Source of the DNA: Nitrospirillum amazonense
GTDB lineage: Bacteria; Pseudomonadota; Alphaproteobacteria; Azospirillales; Azospirillaceae
DNA length: 64,000 nt
Direction: 5' to 3'
Assembly: GCF_007828045.1 (NCBI RefSeq)
Contig: NZ_VITN01000016.1
Location: forward strand, 1-64,000
The notes under the pieces are model-generated. The model was given only the letters and a program-made list of their open reading frames with translations. It did no database searches and was not told the DNA's origin. Every line of letters begins with the position of its first letter. Position 1 is the first letter of the stretch. Made by a program: the position numbers and the translations under genes. Shown in pieces: positions 8,577-17,517 of this stretch.

Positions 8577-9790
8577 GGGTTCACCCTTTCAGAAGGATCA
8601 CGCCTATCAGGCAACTCGACGGGCGGTCCCAACACGCGAGACCGCGACGACTCCACTCTCCCCGTGCCAACGGGGTACCAACCTCGTGACTGACGTTTCA
8701 GGAGAGGCAAGTTCCGTACCAGATGGCCCATCCCCGTGGATCGAACCCTTGGACTCCACTTGTTCAACCACTCACCTGTCGTCCTTCGTCTCCCTGTACC
8801 CGGATGCCTTGGGTCTTGATTTAGATATTGGTGGATGATTGCGACGGAGTAGAGGCAGGTCGGGGAATTTTTCAGCGAAAACCAAATGTTGTGCCGATTC
8901 GCCCGACGCCGGCCTCATCCATTCCACCTATCCCGCGGGCCATCCCCAGGCGCCGATCGGCGATCCGGGCAACCTTGTCCGTTTATAATCGGGCCCATGC
9001 AGCGGCGCCCGGTGCCACGCGTCCCTCCGCCAAAAGGCCTAGGTCCGGGCTGTTCCCGCGACCACCGCGCCGGCGGCATTTCATGCGTATTCCCTATGGG
9101 CAGGGTGAGCCCCAAGGCCTCACCAAAATGTTAACGATTTGCCCCGGGATACATGTTTTTGGCCGCTGCGGCCCATCTGAAGGGGACCGTTCGGCAGGTC
9201 CTGGCTGGCCCTGGAGCCCCCCTGCCATCCCATGGCGGGGGGTGGCCGGCTATAGGTAGATGCTAAACCACGATCCGGGCCTAGCGCTAGTCCCTCTATC
9301 CGTAAGGCTGAGGATTTCGGGCCATGCTGTCCAAAGGACGGCGGTTGCCCGCCGCTTGGGCATCTGCCCCAAAAAGGGGCAGCGTCAGCGGGGCGGCGGC
9401 TTATTTTGCGGTTCGCCCGGCGGCACCGTCTCCGGCAGGACCACGGCGTCGGGCGCCATGGTCAGGGGTGCGGCAGGCTTTGTGCCAGCACCACCTTGGT
9501 GGCGCTGGCGTAAAGGTTGATGCCGTCGCCGATGACAGCCGGCACATCAAGCCGCCGCCGGGGCCGGCGGGGCGATGGGCACCCCGGTGGCCAGCAGGAG
9601 CCAGCCGGCCCACACCGCGACTCGGCGCTGGCGCCACACCCCCTAAAACACCCCACCATGCCCATCCTTGACCATACCTACGCCGGCCGGGAACCATCCC
9701 TATGCCGCGCCCCGCCGCACGGGCGGCGGCGTGGTCAAGGCGCGACTATGCGGAAGATGGACTGGAGGAAGGGGCCGTTGGCGTTGGGTT
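8577..9790. other. 1.2-kb intergenic stretch, no supported gene
   Basis: Open frames on both strands here (for example 9324-9671 + and 9401-9697 -) lack ribosome sites, recognisable motifs and convincing composition, so I call none. The part next to prkA (8577-8880) is less GC-rich and should hold its promoter; a small CCCCGT/ACGGGG palindrome lies near 8660. Further hairpins include GCCCC-AAAAA-GGGGC at 9366-9380. Short minus-strand pieces near 9400-9560 look like a broken coding tail but need two frames. No tRNA was found. Confidence 0.5.
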
Positions 9791-10498
9791 TCAGCGCTGC
9801 CGGGCGCCGAACAGGTTCTCCCGCGTCTTCTCATCCAAGGCCTGGCCGGCCGGCCGGCTCTTGTCCTTCAGCAGCTCCAGCCCGCGCTGCACGGCGGGGC
9901 GGGCGGCGACGGTGTCGATCCAGCGTTTCACATGGGGGAAGTCGGCCAGGTCGATCTCGTAGCGTTCATGCAGGCGCAGCCAGGGGAAGGTCGCCATGTC
10001 GGCGATGCCGTAGTCGCCGGCCAGGAATTCCGTCTTGGCCAACTGGCTGTTGGCGACACGGATCAGGCGCCGCGCCTCATTGGTGTAGCGGTCGATGCCA
10101 TATTGGATGCGCTCGGGCGCATAATTACGGAAATGGCCGGCTTGGCCGAACATGGGGCCGACGCCGCCCATCTGCCACATCAGCCATTGCACGTGGCCGT
10201 ACCACACCGCGGCGTCCGTGGGGCGGAATTGGCCCGTCTTCTCCGCCAGGTAGATCAGGATGGCGCCGGACTCGAACAGTGACAGCGGTTGGCCGTTGGG
10301 GCCGTCGGGATCGACAATGGCCGGCATGCGGTTGTTCGGTGAGATCGCCAGAAAGTCCGGCTTGAACTGGTCGCCGGCACCGATGTCCACCGGATGCACG
10401 GTATAGGGCAGGCCCATTTCCTCCAGGGCGATGGAGATCTTGTAGCCGTTGGGCGTGGGCCAGGCGTACAGCGCGATGGCTTTGGGGTCGGTCACCAT
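9791..10498 (-). CDS. Glutathione S-transferase, YfcG/YghU-like
   Basis: 235 aa. The thioredoxin-like N domain begins IALYAWPTPNGYKISIALEE, the TPNGxK pattern of the Nu-class enzymes YfcG and YghU, and contains ISPNNRMPAIVDPDG and LFESGAILIYLAEK (glutathione-binding ES pair). The helical C domain follows from ~residue 95, with FLAGDYGIADMATFPWL. Known relatives have glutathione-dependent disulfide reductase or peroxidase activity in the cytosol. It stands alone, with the CBS-domain gene upstream on the same strand about 195 nt away. Confidence 0.88.
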   Translation of the reverse strand: MVTDPKAIALYAWPTPNGYKISIALEEMGLPYTVHPVDIGAGDQFKPDFLAISPNNRMPAIVDPDGPNGQPLSLFESGAILIYLAEKTGQFRPTDAAVWYGHVQWLMWQMGGVGPMFGQAGHFRNYAPERIQYGIDRYTNEARRLIRVANSQLAKTEFLAGDYGIADMATFPWLRLHERYEIDLADFPHVKRWIDTVAARPAVQRGLELLKDKSRPAGQALDEKTRENLFGARQR

Positions 10499-10693
10499 GG
10501 GGGGCGGCTTTCGCTAAGGGGGCAGGGATGGCAGCCTCCCGAAACGGATGGCGGGCCGCTGCGATGGTCGTCACAGCAGCCCGCCCATCCCTGCAGCCTG
10601 CCCATCCCTGCGGATGACGCTTCCAACCGGCGCAGCCCACCCCATTCCCCGGCACGTGGCACCGGGGTGGCGCGGGGGCGGAGGACGCGCCGC

Positions 10694-11131
10694 TCAGAAA
10701 CCGCCGGCCACGTAGACGCGCATGCTCTCCACCTCGCTGGTGGCTTCCGCCAGGCGATGCTTCACCACGTCGCCGATGCTGATGAAGCCCACCAGCCGGC
10801 CGCTGTCCATCACCGGCATGTGGCGGAAGCGTCCTTCCGTCATGCGGGTCATGATGGACGAGACGCTGTCGCCCGGGGCGCAGGCCACGACCTTGCGGGT
10901 CATCAGTTCCGACACGCTCTGGTTCAGCACGGCGGGGCCGTGGGTCGCCAGGCCGCGTACGATGTCGCGTTCCGAAATGATGCCGGCCACGCCGCCGCCG
11001 GGGTCCAGCACCAGCACGGCGCCGATGCGATGGGCCGCCAGCAGGGCCGCCACCGTTTCTATGGTGTCGCCCGGCTTGGCGCTGATGATGCTGCTGCTGT
11101 CCTTATGCTTCAGGATACCGGAAACATGCAT
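10694..11131 (-). CDS. CBS-domain protein (two CBS repeats)
   Basis: 145 aa made almost entirely of a CBS pair. Repeat one (~residues 10-60) contains TIETVAALLAAHRIGAVLVLD and GIISERDIVRGL. Repeat two (~70-130) contains LMTRKVVACAPGDSVSSIM and RHMPVMDSGRLVGFISIGDVV. Stand-alone CBS pairs bind adenine nucleotides and modulate partner proteins; the partner is not evident here. GGGAGAAG lies about 6 nt before the ATG. Confidence 0.9.
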   Translation of the reverse strand: MHVSGILKHKDSSSIISAKPGDTIETVAALLAAHRIGAVLVLDPGGGVAGIISERDIVRGLATHGPAVLNQSVSELMTRKVVACAPGDSVSSIMTRMTEGRFRHMPVMDSGRLVGFISIGDVVKHRLAEATSEVESMRVYVAGGF

Positions 11132-11491
11132 AGGCGCTTCTCCCGTTCATCACGGGGACGCGGGCGGGGGCGGTCTCGCGCCCGGTGGCCCAGCCTTCCC
11201 AAGGGCCGGTCTTCCGCGTGCCCAGTGGATTCGTGCCAAGGAAACCAGCGCCGGTTTCTATCGACCGGTAACGGTCCCCTCCGGAAGCGGGCCGCAACCG
11301 GCGGCCCCTCCTTCCAGGGGACTATGAAACGTCATGTTGCGCCGCGTCCGCAATGGGCCAAACGGCGACAGGCCCGGCCGAGGGCCGGGCCTTAAGCATA
11401 GGTCGGGGGTTATGGGGACCCGGTGCACCGCGCCGCGTCCAACGATCCCCGGCGACTTGGGGGTCGTTTCGGCGGAGCAATGTTTGGTCCC
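11132..11491. other. 360-bp intergenic stretch with terminator hairpin
   Basis: No gene seen. It holds a strong hairpin at 11370-11392 (AGGCCCGGCC/GGCCGGGCCT, 3-nt loop), about 100 nt downstream of the lipoprotein gene on the minus strand and probably its terminator, though without a T run. The remainder leads to the CBS gene and should contain its promoter. Confidence 0.5.
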
Positions 11492-11992
11492 TTACCGGGC
11501 GCGGCTGCCCGCGCCGCCAGCGGCGGAAGCCGCCGGGCCGGGCTGCTGTGGCACCAGCGGCAGGCAGTTCTGCACGATGGCGTAGCACTGGGACAGGCGG
11601 CCTGCGGGACTGTCGGTGGAACTGCCGTAGACCAGCTGCTGCACGACGCCGTTCTTCAAGGTGAAGGTGGCGTTGCAGTTGCGGGCGGACACTTCCGTCG
11701 AGCCCCAATCGGCGCCACCCCAATAGCCGCGATGCCACGGGCCGCCGCCGAAGCCGCCCCAGTAGGACGGGCCCATGCGGGTCTGCAGGCTGTCGCTGGA
11801 ATAGGTGAAGTATTCCACATTGTCGACCGAGGTCTGGCGGGTGGGCACGCCGGCGCAGGACAGCAGGGTCTGCTTGGGCATGCCGACCAGCGCACGCTGG
11901 GCTAACGCCGCCTGATCGGCGTCGGGGCTGGTGGCGCAACCGGCAACGGCCAACAGGCCCACCGCCGCGAGTGCCAAGGAACGGTACCGCAT
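11492..11992 (-). CDS. Putative lipoprotein, Gly/Trp-rich
   Basis: 166 aa. The open frame extends far upstream into smc, but ATG 11992 is preceded by GAGGGAGA and starts a lipoprotein signal: MRYRSLALAAVGLLAVAGC, with a lipobox ending VAGC at Cys19. The mature protein has a LVGMPKQTLLSCAGVPTRQ segment resembling SmpA/BamE-like small lipoproteins, then a Gly/Trp-rich patch (SYWGGFGGGPWHRGYWGG) and paired cysteines (QCYAIVQNC). It is probably outer-membrane; function unknown. It follows smc on the same strand, about 200 nt away. Confidence 0.75.
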   Translation of the reverse strand: MRYRSLALAAVGLLAVAGCATSPDADQAALAQRALVGMPKQTLLSCAGVPTRQTSVDNVEYFTYSSDSLQTRMGPSYWGGFGGGPWHRGYWGGADWGSTEVSARNCNATFTLKNGVVQQLVYGSSTDSPAGRLSQCYAIVQNCLPLVPQQPGPAASAAGGAGSRAR

Positions 11993-12189
11993 TTCAGTCT
12001 CCCTCACGCTTCCGGTTCGGCCGCTGCCGCCGGATAAACAAGCCCCAACCGCCCGAGCCCTGCCCCAGGGCCCTTGTTGGCTAAGATAATGCAGCGCGCG
12101 CTTTCCTGCCAGGGCCGGCCTGTTGCGGATCGCCGCGCCAGTTGTCGCGGGTAACAGGGTTAACGGCCTACCACAACTCCGCCTTGCGC

Positions 12190-15100
12190 CTATTCGGCGG
12201 CCTGAAGCTCTTCGGCGGTAGCCAGGTCGACGGATACCAACTGCGACACGCCCCTTTCCGCCATGGTGACGCCGAACAGGCGGTCCATGCGCGACATGGT
12301 CAGGCGATGGTGGCTGATGATGAGGAAGCGGGTATGGCCCGCCCGCGCCATCTCCTCCACCAGGTCGCAGAAGCGGCCCACGTTGGCCTCGTCCAGCGGC
12401 GCGTCCACCTCGTCCAGCACGCAGATGGGCGCCGGGTTGCACAGGAAGACGGCGAACAGCAGGGCGATGGCGGTCAAGGCCTGCTCGCCACCCGACAGCA
12501 GCGACAGGATCTGCAGCTTCTTGCCCGGGGGGCTGGCGTAAATTTCCAGGCCGGCGTCCAGCGGATCCTCGGTGTCGGTCAGCTTCAGCTGGGCGCGGCC
12601 GCCGCCGAACAGCTGGGTGAACATCTCCTGGAAATGGGCGTCCACCTTGTGGAAGGCGGCCAGCAGCCGTTCGCGCGCCTCCTTGTTCAGGCCGGAGATG
12701 CCTTGGCGCAGGCGGGCGATGGCGGATACCAGGTCCTCCCGCTCCGTCTTCATGACGCCGATCTGCTCGTCCAGCTCCTGCACCTCCTGCTCGGCGCGCA
12801 GGTTGACGGGCCCCATGTTGTCGCGCTCGGCCTCCAGGCGGCCCAGGCGCTGCTCCACGGCATGGGCCTCGGGCAGAGGCTCGCCCTCGTCCAGGCCGGC
12901 CAGGGCCAGCACCTGTTCCGGTGGGCAATCCAGCCGTTCGGCGATGCGTTCCTTCACCGTGTCCAGATGCTGGTGGGCGGAGCCCACCGCGGCCTCGGCA
13001 TGGGCGCGGGCCTCGCGCGCGTCGGCCAGGCCGTTCTCCGCCTCCTTCAAAGTCCGCTCGGCCGTGGTCAGCGCGCCCTCGGCTCCCGCCAAATCGTCGC
13101 CAGCGCGGCTGCGCACCCGTTCCGCCTCGTGGATCAGGTCGGCCAGGGTCAGGCGCTCTTCCTCGATCTGCGCCGGGCGTTCAGCCAGGCGCTCCTGCTC
13201 CTCGCGTGTCTCCTCGGCGCGTTCGGTCAGTTCGGCCAGGCGGCCGCCGGTGCCGTCGCGGCGCTGCCGCCATGAGGTTTCCTCGGCGACGATGGCATCC
13301 AGCCGGCGGCGGCGGTCCTCGGCCTCGCGCAGCAGGCGGTCCAGGGCGTTCTGCGCTTCCGCCTGGGTGCCGCGCGCCTCGGTCAGGCGCAGGCGGGCCT
13401 CGGCGATCTGCTCGCGACCCTCGCCCGGGGGCGGCAGCTCCTCCAGCGTGGCGCGGGCCTCGGCCCAGCGTTCCCGCAGGTCTTCCTCATCCGCCGTCAT
13501 CTGGTCCAGGGTCTCGGACAGGGCGGCCAGGCGGCTGGCCAGGGCGGCGGCGGCCTGGGCCACGCGGGCGTGGGTGCCGCGCGCGTCGGCCACGGCGCGG
13601 AAGGCGGCGCTGACGGCATCGCGGGCGGCCCGGTCCTTGGCGGCGGCCTGGTCCACGGCCCGCAGCGCCAGGGCCACGCGCTCCTCCGCCGCGTCCTTCA
13701 CCGCCTCATAGGCGGTGCGGGCCTCGGCCACCACGGCGTCGGCCTCGGCGATCTCCTGCGTCAGCTCGGTCAGGCGGTTGCGCTGGCGCAGGCGCTCGGC
13801 GGCGGCGGTGGGGGCGCCGGCGGCGATGCAGTGCCCGTCCCAGCGCCAGGCGGCGCCGTCACGGGTCACCAGGATCTGGCCGGGGACCAGGTCGGGCGCC
13901 AGGCGGGTGCCGGTGGCGGTGTCGGCGACGATGCCGACATGGGCCAGGCAACGGTCCAGCGCACCCGGCGCCTTGACCCTGGCGGCCAGCGGCTCCGCCC
14001 CGGCGGGCAGGGGGACAACCGTGCCCAGGGCGGGCAGGGCGCGCCAGTGCACCGGCGCCGCCTCATCCAGGGGGGCCGTCAGGGCGTCGCCCAGGGCGGC
14101 GGCCAGGGCCTGCTCATAGCCCTTGGCCACGCTCAGCGCGTCCACCAGGGGCGGGAACAGGTCGCCGGCCCCGGCTTTCAGCAGGCGGGTGATGGCGTCG
14201 GCCTCCGCCGTCAGGCGGGCGCGGTCGCCCTCGGCCCGCTGCAGGGCGTCGCGGGCGACGGCTTGCTCTTGCGTGCCCAGGGCGCGGGCGGCGTTGGCGG
14301 CCTGCTCGGTCCCGGCCTTCGCGGCCTCCGCCTCCTCCGCCGCGCCCTTGGCCAGTTCCAGCCGTTCCTCGGCCAGGTGGATGGCCTCCTCCGCCTCGGC
14401 CACGTCGTCGCGGGCGGCCTGCTGGCGTTCCAGCTCAGCCTTTTGCGCCTGAGTCTCCTCGACACGGCGGCGCAGGGTGGCGACGCGCTGCTCCAGGTCC
14501 TGCGCCTGGCGCTGGATCTGCGCGCGCTTGGCCTCGTCCGCGGCCAGGCGCTCGGTGGCGGCCGCCAGCTCGGCGTCCAGGCTGGCCACGGTGTCGCGGA
14601 TTTCCTCCAGGCGGGCCTTGGCCAGCTCCTGGTTTTCCGCCTCGTCCCCTTGCGCGTCGGCAATGGCTTGGCGTTCCTCCGCCAAACGGGACAGCGCCCG
14701 GTCGGCATCGGCGGCCAGGTCCTTTTCGCGCGCCAGGTCGCCCTCGATCTGGGCCAGGCGGCGCTGCAGCGTGGCCAGGGCCTCGGTCGCGCGCCGCTCC
14801 TCCGCGTCCAGCTGTTCCCGCGCCACCAGCAGGCGCTGCAGGGCGGCGGCGGCTTCCGCCTCCGCCTGGCGCTTGGGCGGCAGGCTGGCGGCGAGATCGG
14901 TGCGCCTGGTGGTGGCTTGCGTGACGGCCAGCATCAGGCCGCGCACCGCCTCCTCGGCCTTGTCGAAGCCGGCGCGGGCCTGCATGACCTGGGCGGTGGC
15001 GGTGGTCCAGCGCAAGTGCAGCAGCAGCGCCTCTGCCCGGCGGATGTGGTCGGAGATGTTGCGGTAGCGCGCGGCCTGGCGGGCCTGCTTGCGCAGGTTC

Positions 15101-15729
15101 TGCAGCTGCGCGTCCATGGTGACGACCACGTCGTCCAGGCGCGTCAGGTTGGTTTCCGCCGCCTTCAACTTCAGTTCCGCCTCATGCCGGCGGGAATGCA
15201 GGCCGGTGATGCCCGCCGCCTCCTCCAGCAGCTGGCGGCGGTCGCCCGGCTTGGCGTTGATCAGGGCGCCGACCCGGCCCTGGCTGACCAGCGCCGGGGA
15301 ATGGGCGCCCGAGGCGTTGTCAGCCAGCAGCAGTTGCACGTCGCGCGCGCGCGCCGGCCGGCCGTTGATGCGGTAGTCAGAGCCGGCGCCGCGTTCCAGC
15401 TTGCGGCTGATCTCCATTTCCGTCTGGACGGCGTCCGCTTTGACGCCTGGTGTGCCGGCGGTCAGGTTGGGGCTGTCCAGGTGCAGGACGACTTCGCACA
15501 AATTGCGCGCCGGCCGCGTGGCCGTGCCACCAAAGATGACGTCGTCCATGTCCTCGCCGCGCATCTTCTTGGCCGAGGTCTCGCCCATGGCCCAGCGCAA
15601 CGCCTCCACCAGGTTGGACTTGCCGCAACCGTTGGGGCCGACGATGCCGGTCATCCCGGGCTCGATCACGAGCTCGGTGTGGTCCACGAAGGATTTGAAG
15701 CCGGAGATGCGAAGCTTGGTGAATTGCAC
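12190..15729 (-). CDS. smc: Chromosome segregation protein SMC
   Basis: 1179 aa. It carries the N-terminal ATPase half (FKSFVDHTELVIEPG, Walker A GPNGCGKSN at 31-39), a long Ala/Arg/Glu coiled coil, a hinge around residues 520-640, a second coiled coil, and the C-terminal half with the ABC signature LLSGGEQALTAIALLF followed by CVLDEVDAPLD. SMC dimers organise and segregate the chromosome with ScpA/ScpB, which are not in this window. It starts 6 nt after the upstream dsbA-like stop, so the two are co-transcribed. Confidence 0.97.
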   Translation of the reverse strand: MQFTKLRISGFKSFVDHTELVIEPGMTGIVGPNGCGKSNLVEALRWAMGETSAKKMRGEDMDDVIFGGTATRPARNLCEVVLHLDSPNLTAGTPGVKADAVQTEMEISRKLERGAGSDYRINGRPARARDVQLLLADNASGAHSPALVSQGRVGALINAKPGDRRQLLEEAAGITGLHSRRHEAELKLKAAETNLTRLDDVVVTMDAQLQNLRKQARQAARYRNISDHIRRAEALLLHLRWTTATAQVMQARAGFDKAEEAVRGLMLAVTQATTRRTDLAASLPPKRQAEAEAAAALQRLLVAREQLDAEERRATEALATLQRRLAQIEGDLAREKDLAADADRALSRLAEERQAIADAQGDEAENQELAKARLEEIRDTVASLDAELAAATERLAADEAKRAQIQRQAQDLEQRVATLRRRVEETQAQKAELERQQAARDDVAEAEEAIHLAEERLELAKGAAEEAEAAKAGTEQAANAARALGTQEQAVARDALQRAEGDRARLTAEADAITRLLKAGAGDLFPPLVDALSVAKGYEQALAAALGDALTAPLDEAAPVHWRALPALGTVVPLPAGAEPLAARVKAPGALDRCLAHVGIVADTATGTRLAPDLVPGQILVTRDGAAWRWDGHCIAAGAPTAAAERLRQRNRLTELTQEIAEADAVVAEARTAYEAVKDAAEERVALALRAVDQAAAKDRAARDAVSAAFRAVADARGTHARVAQAAAALASRLAALSETLDQMTADEEDLRERWAEARATLEELPPPGEGREQIAEARLRLTEARGTQAEAQNALDRLLREAEDRRRRLDAIVAEETSWRQRRDGTGGRLAELTERAEETREEQERLAERPAQIEEERLTLADLIHEAERVRSRAGDDLAGAEGALTTAERTLKEAENGLADAREARAHAEAAVGSAHQHLDTVKERIAERLDCPPEQVLALAGLDEGEPLPEAHAVEQRLGRLEAERDNMGPVNLRAEQEVQELDEQIGVMKTEREDLVSAIARLRQGISGLNKEARERLLAAFHKVDAHFQEMFTQLFGGGRAQLKLTDTEDPLDAGLEIYASPPGKKLQILSLLSGGEQALTAIALLFAVFLCNPAPICVLDEVDAPLDEANVGRFCDLVEEMARAGHTRFLIISHHRLTMSRMDRLFGVTMAERGVSQLVSVDLATAEELQAAE

Positions 15730-15735
15730 GGGGGC

Positions 15736-16437
15736 TTACTTCTTCGGTGCCTTGGCGCCGGCCTTGATCAGGGCGGCGGCCAGCTTGTCATAGTCGTTGG
15801 GGCCGGCGATGCGGTCCACTTCCTTGCCGCCCTTGCGGATGATCAGCGTGGGGGTCTGTTCGACCTTCGCCTCGGTGGCCTCCTGGCTGCTGGCGGCGAT
15901 ATAGTCCTGGATGGGTTTGCTGGCGACGCAGGCGTCATAGGCCGGGGCCGGCAGGCCGGCCATGCCCATCATCTCCTTCAGGCCCGCCTCCGGGTCCTTG
16001 GCGCCCAGCCATTGGCCCTGGGTGCTGAACAGCAGGCTGCGGGCGTCATTATAGCTGCCGACGGGCAGGCAGCGCGTGGCCATGTGGGCCAGATAACCCA
16101 CGCGGTTGGTGGGCGTGTCGTGGAAGACGAAGCGCACCTGGCCGCGATCGATGAAGTCCGCCTTCAGGCGGGGCAGCATCGTCTCCTCGAAATGGGCACA
16201 GTGCGGACAGGAGAGGGAGGCGTATTCCTCGATCACCACCGGGGCGTTGCCGCTGCCCAGGGCGCGGGTGCTGGTGGCGGCGGCGATGTCGATGCCGCCC
16301 CCTGTGGCGGGGGTGGGGGCAGTCGCCGCCTGGGCCACGGCAGAGGCGGGCAGGGCCAGCGGGGCGGCCAGCGCCGCCATAGCCATGACCAGGCCCTGGG
16401 CCATGCCGGCCCGATCGCGCATCCAACGCCCTGCCAT
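15736..16437 (-). CDS. DsbA-family thioredoxin-fold protein 1
   Basis: 233 aa. I start at ATG 16437, which has GGAGG 5 nt upstream; the in-frame ATGs at 16449 and 16491 are less well placed. A signal peptide (hydrophobic LVMAMAALAAPLALPASAVA) is followed by a short linker and a DsbA-like domain: VVIEEYASLSCPHCAHFEE with the redox CPHC motif, FVFHDTPTNR, and the cis-Pro strand EQTPTLIIRKGG. It is a periplasmic thiol oxidoreductase, close to the DsbA-type proteins usual next to smc in alphaproteobacteria. Paralogue of the adjacent 16551-17444 gene. Confidence 0.9.
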   Translation of the reverse strand: MAGRWMRDRAGMAQGLVMAMAALAAPLALPASAVAQAATAPTPATGGGIDIAAATSTRALGSGNAPVVIEEYASLSCPHCAHFEETMLPRLKADFIDRGQVRFVFHDTPTNRVGYLAHMATRCLPVGSYNDARSLLFSTQGQWLGAKDPEAGLKEMMGMAGLPAPAYDACVASKPIQDYIAASSQEATEAKVEQTPTLIIRKGGKEVDRIAGPNDYDKLAAALIKAGAKAPKK

Positions 16438-16510
16438 ATCCCCCTCCATCCGACTTTCAAAACGCGGCCGCTTTAAACGAAACCAGGTCAAACGCGACCG
16501 TCACGAAGAC

Positions 16511-16543
16511 GGCGCCCTTGGGGATCCCCGTCCCCAGGGCGCC
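16511..16543 (-). terminator. Strong hairpin between the two dsbA-like genes
   Basis: GGCGCCCT/AGGGCGCC stem continuing as GGGGA/TCCCC, starting 8 nt after the stop of the upstream dsbA-like gene on the minus strand. There is no U tract, so it could be a weak terminator, attenuator or mRNA 3' stabiliser separating the two paralogues. Confidence 0.6.
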
Positions 16544-16550
16544 GCCGATC

Positions 16551-17444
16551 TCACTTCTTGCGGCGGGTCAGCATAAAGATGCCGCCCAGCACGACCAGGG
16601 CGGCGACGATGCCGCCGGCGATCAGGCCGGTGCTGGGGCCGGTCGCCGCGGCGGGGGCCGCCGGAGCGCCGGTGGCCGGGGTGCTGGCCGGGGTCGTGCT
16701 GGCCGGGGTCGTGCTGGCCGGGGTAGCCGCCTGGTCGGCGGGCGCGCCATTAGCGGCCGGCGCCGGGGCCGGGTTGGCCGGGGCCTTGGCGCCAGCCTTC
16801 ACCAGCGCTTCCGACAGCTGGCTGTATTCACGCAGGTTGTCGATCTTCTCCACCATGGCGTCGCCCTTCTTGATGAAGAAGGTCGGGGTGCCGTCCACGC
16901 CCAGCTTTTCCGACGCGTCCAGCCGGCTCTGGGTGATGAAGTCCTGCAGCGGCTTGTTGCTCAGGCAGGCGGTGAAGGTGGCGTCGGACATGCCGCCCAG
17001 GCGCAGGGTCTGCTGCAGGGCCTTCAGCGGATCGTCGGCGTGTTCCCACTGCGCCTGCGTCTTGAAGATCAGGCCCTTGGCGGCGGTGTAGCGATCAGGC
17101 GGTAGGCAGCGGGCGGCCATTTCGGCGGCGAAGGCCAACTGGTCAAGCGGGAAGTCGTGGAACACCAGCTGCACCTGGCCGGTGTCGATGAAGTCGGCCT
17201 TCAGCTGCGGCAGGAACGCTTCCTCGAAATGAGCGCAGTGCGGGCAGGTGAACGAGGCGTATTCCTCCAGCACGATGGGCGCCTTGACATCGCCCAGCAC
17301 GCGCGGGCTGGTGGCGCTGGCGACGTCGATGGTGACCGGGGCATCGGCCGTCTGGGCGTGGGCCGCGCCGGCCGCCAGGACACCGGCCAGGGCACCGGCG
17401 GCCACCAGGGCGGCGGCCAGCGAATTACGCAGATGTAGGTTCAC
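16551..17444 (-). CDS. DsbA-family protein 2 with C-terminal membrane anchor
   Basis: 297 aa. A signal peptide ends GAAHA (about residue 30). The DsbA-like domain has LEEYASFTCPHCAHFEE (CPHC), LVFHDFPLDQLAFAAEMAARC and the cis-Pro strand GTPTFFIKKGD. After residue ~220 comes an Ala/Pro/Thr-rich linker with three copies of ASTTP encoded by a 15-bp tandem repeat. It ends in a single membrane helix (GLIAGGIVAALVVLGGIFML) and TRRKK. Most DsbA proteins are soluble; this one is predicted to be tethered at the inner membrane by its tail, catalytic domain in the periplasm. It sits between dciA and the soluble paralogue. Confidence 0.88.
   Translation of the reverse strand: MNLHLRNSLAAALVAAGALAGVLAAGAAHAQTADAPVTIDVASATSPRVLGDVKAPIVLEEYASFTCPHCAHFEEAFLPQLKADFIDTGQVQLVFHDFPLDQLAFAAEMAARCLPPDRYTAAKGLIFKTQAQWEHADDPLKALQQTLRLGGMSDATFTACLSNKPLQDFITQSRLDASEKLGVDGTPTFFIKKGDAMVEKIDNLREYSQLSEALVKAGAKAPANPAPAPAANGAPADQAATPASTTPASTTPASTPATGAPAAPAAATGPSTGLIAGGIVAALVVLGGIFMLTRRKK
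16681..16725 (-). repeat. 15-bp tandem repeat, three units
   Basis: GTGCTGGCCGGGGTC (plus-strand reading) occurs three times head to tail, the last with one change. It encodes the repeated Ser-Thr-Thr-Pro-Ala linker of the anchored DsbA-like protein, and copy number may vary between strains by slippage. Confidence 0.9.
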
Positions 17445-17517
17445 CTTAGTTCCTCCGATACCAACTGTAGTGACTATAGGGGGCGGCGCCGGGGGCCGGC
17501 AAGCCGCGTCCGAGGGA

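Noticed and set aside
8655-8690. Possible sigma-54 promoter before prkA (minus-strand TTGGCACG)
   Set aside because: The required GC of the -12 element is absent at the correct spacing.
8690-8725. Possible EcfG/SigT-type stress promoter before prkA (minus-strand GGAAC)
   Set aside because: The -10 element would be CGTC at a 15-nt spacing, which misses the usual CGTT and 16-17 nt spacing.
8640-8770. Possible tRNA on the minus strand near GGTTCGATCC
   Set aside because: The T-loop-like string has no matching stem, acceptor arm or anticodon arm around it.
9324-9697. Open frames on both strands between prkA and the GST gene
   Set aside because: No ribosome site, no motif, and a plausible minus-strand tail needs a frame change; not enough to call a gene or pseudogene.
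13570-16476. A 968-residue open frame on the plus strand opposite smc
   Set aside because: Antisense shadow of smc coiled-coil codons; Gly/Ala/Gln-rich with no ribosome site or domain.
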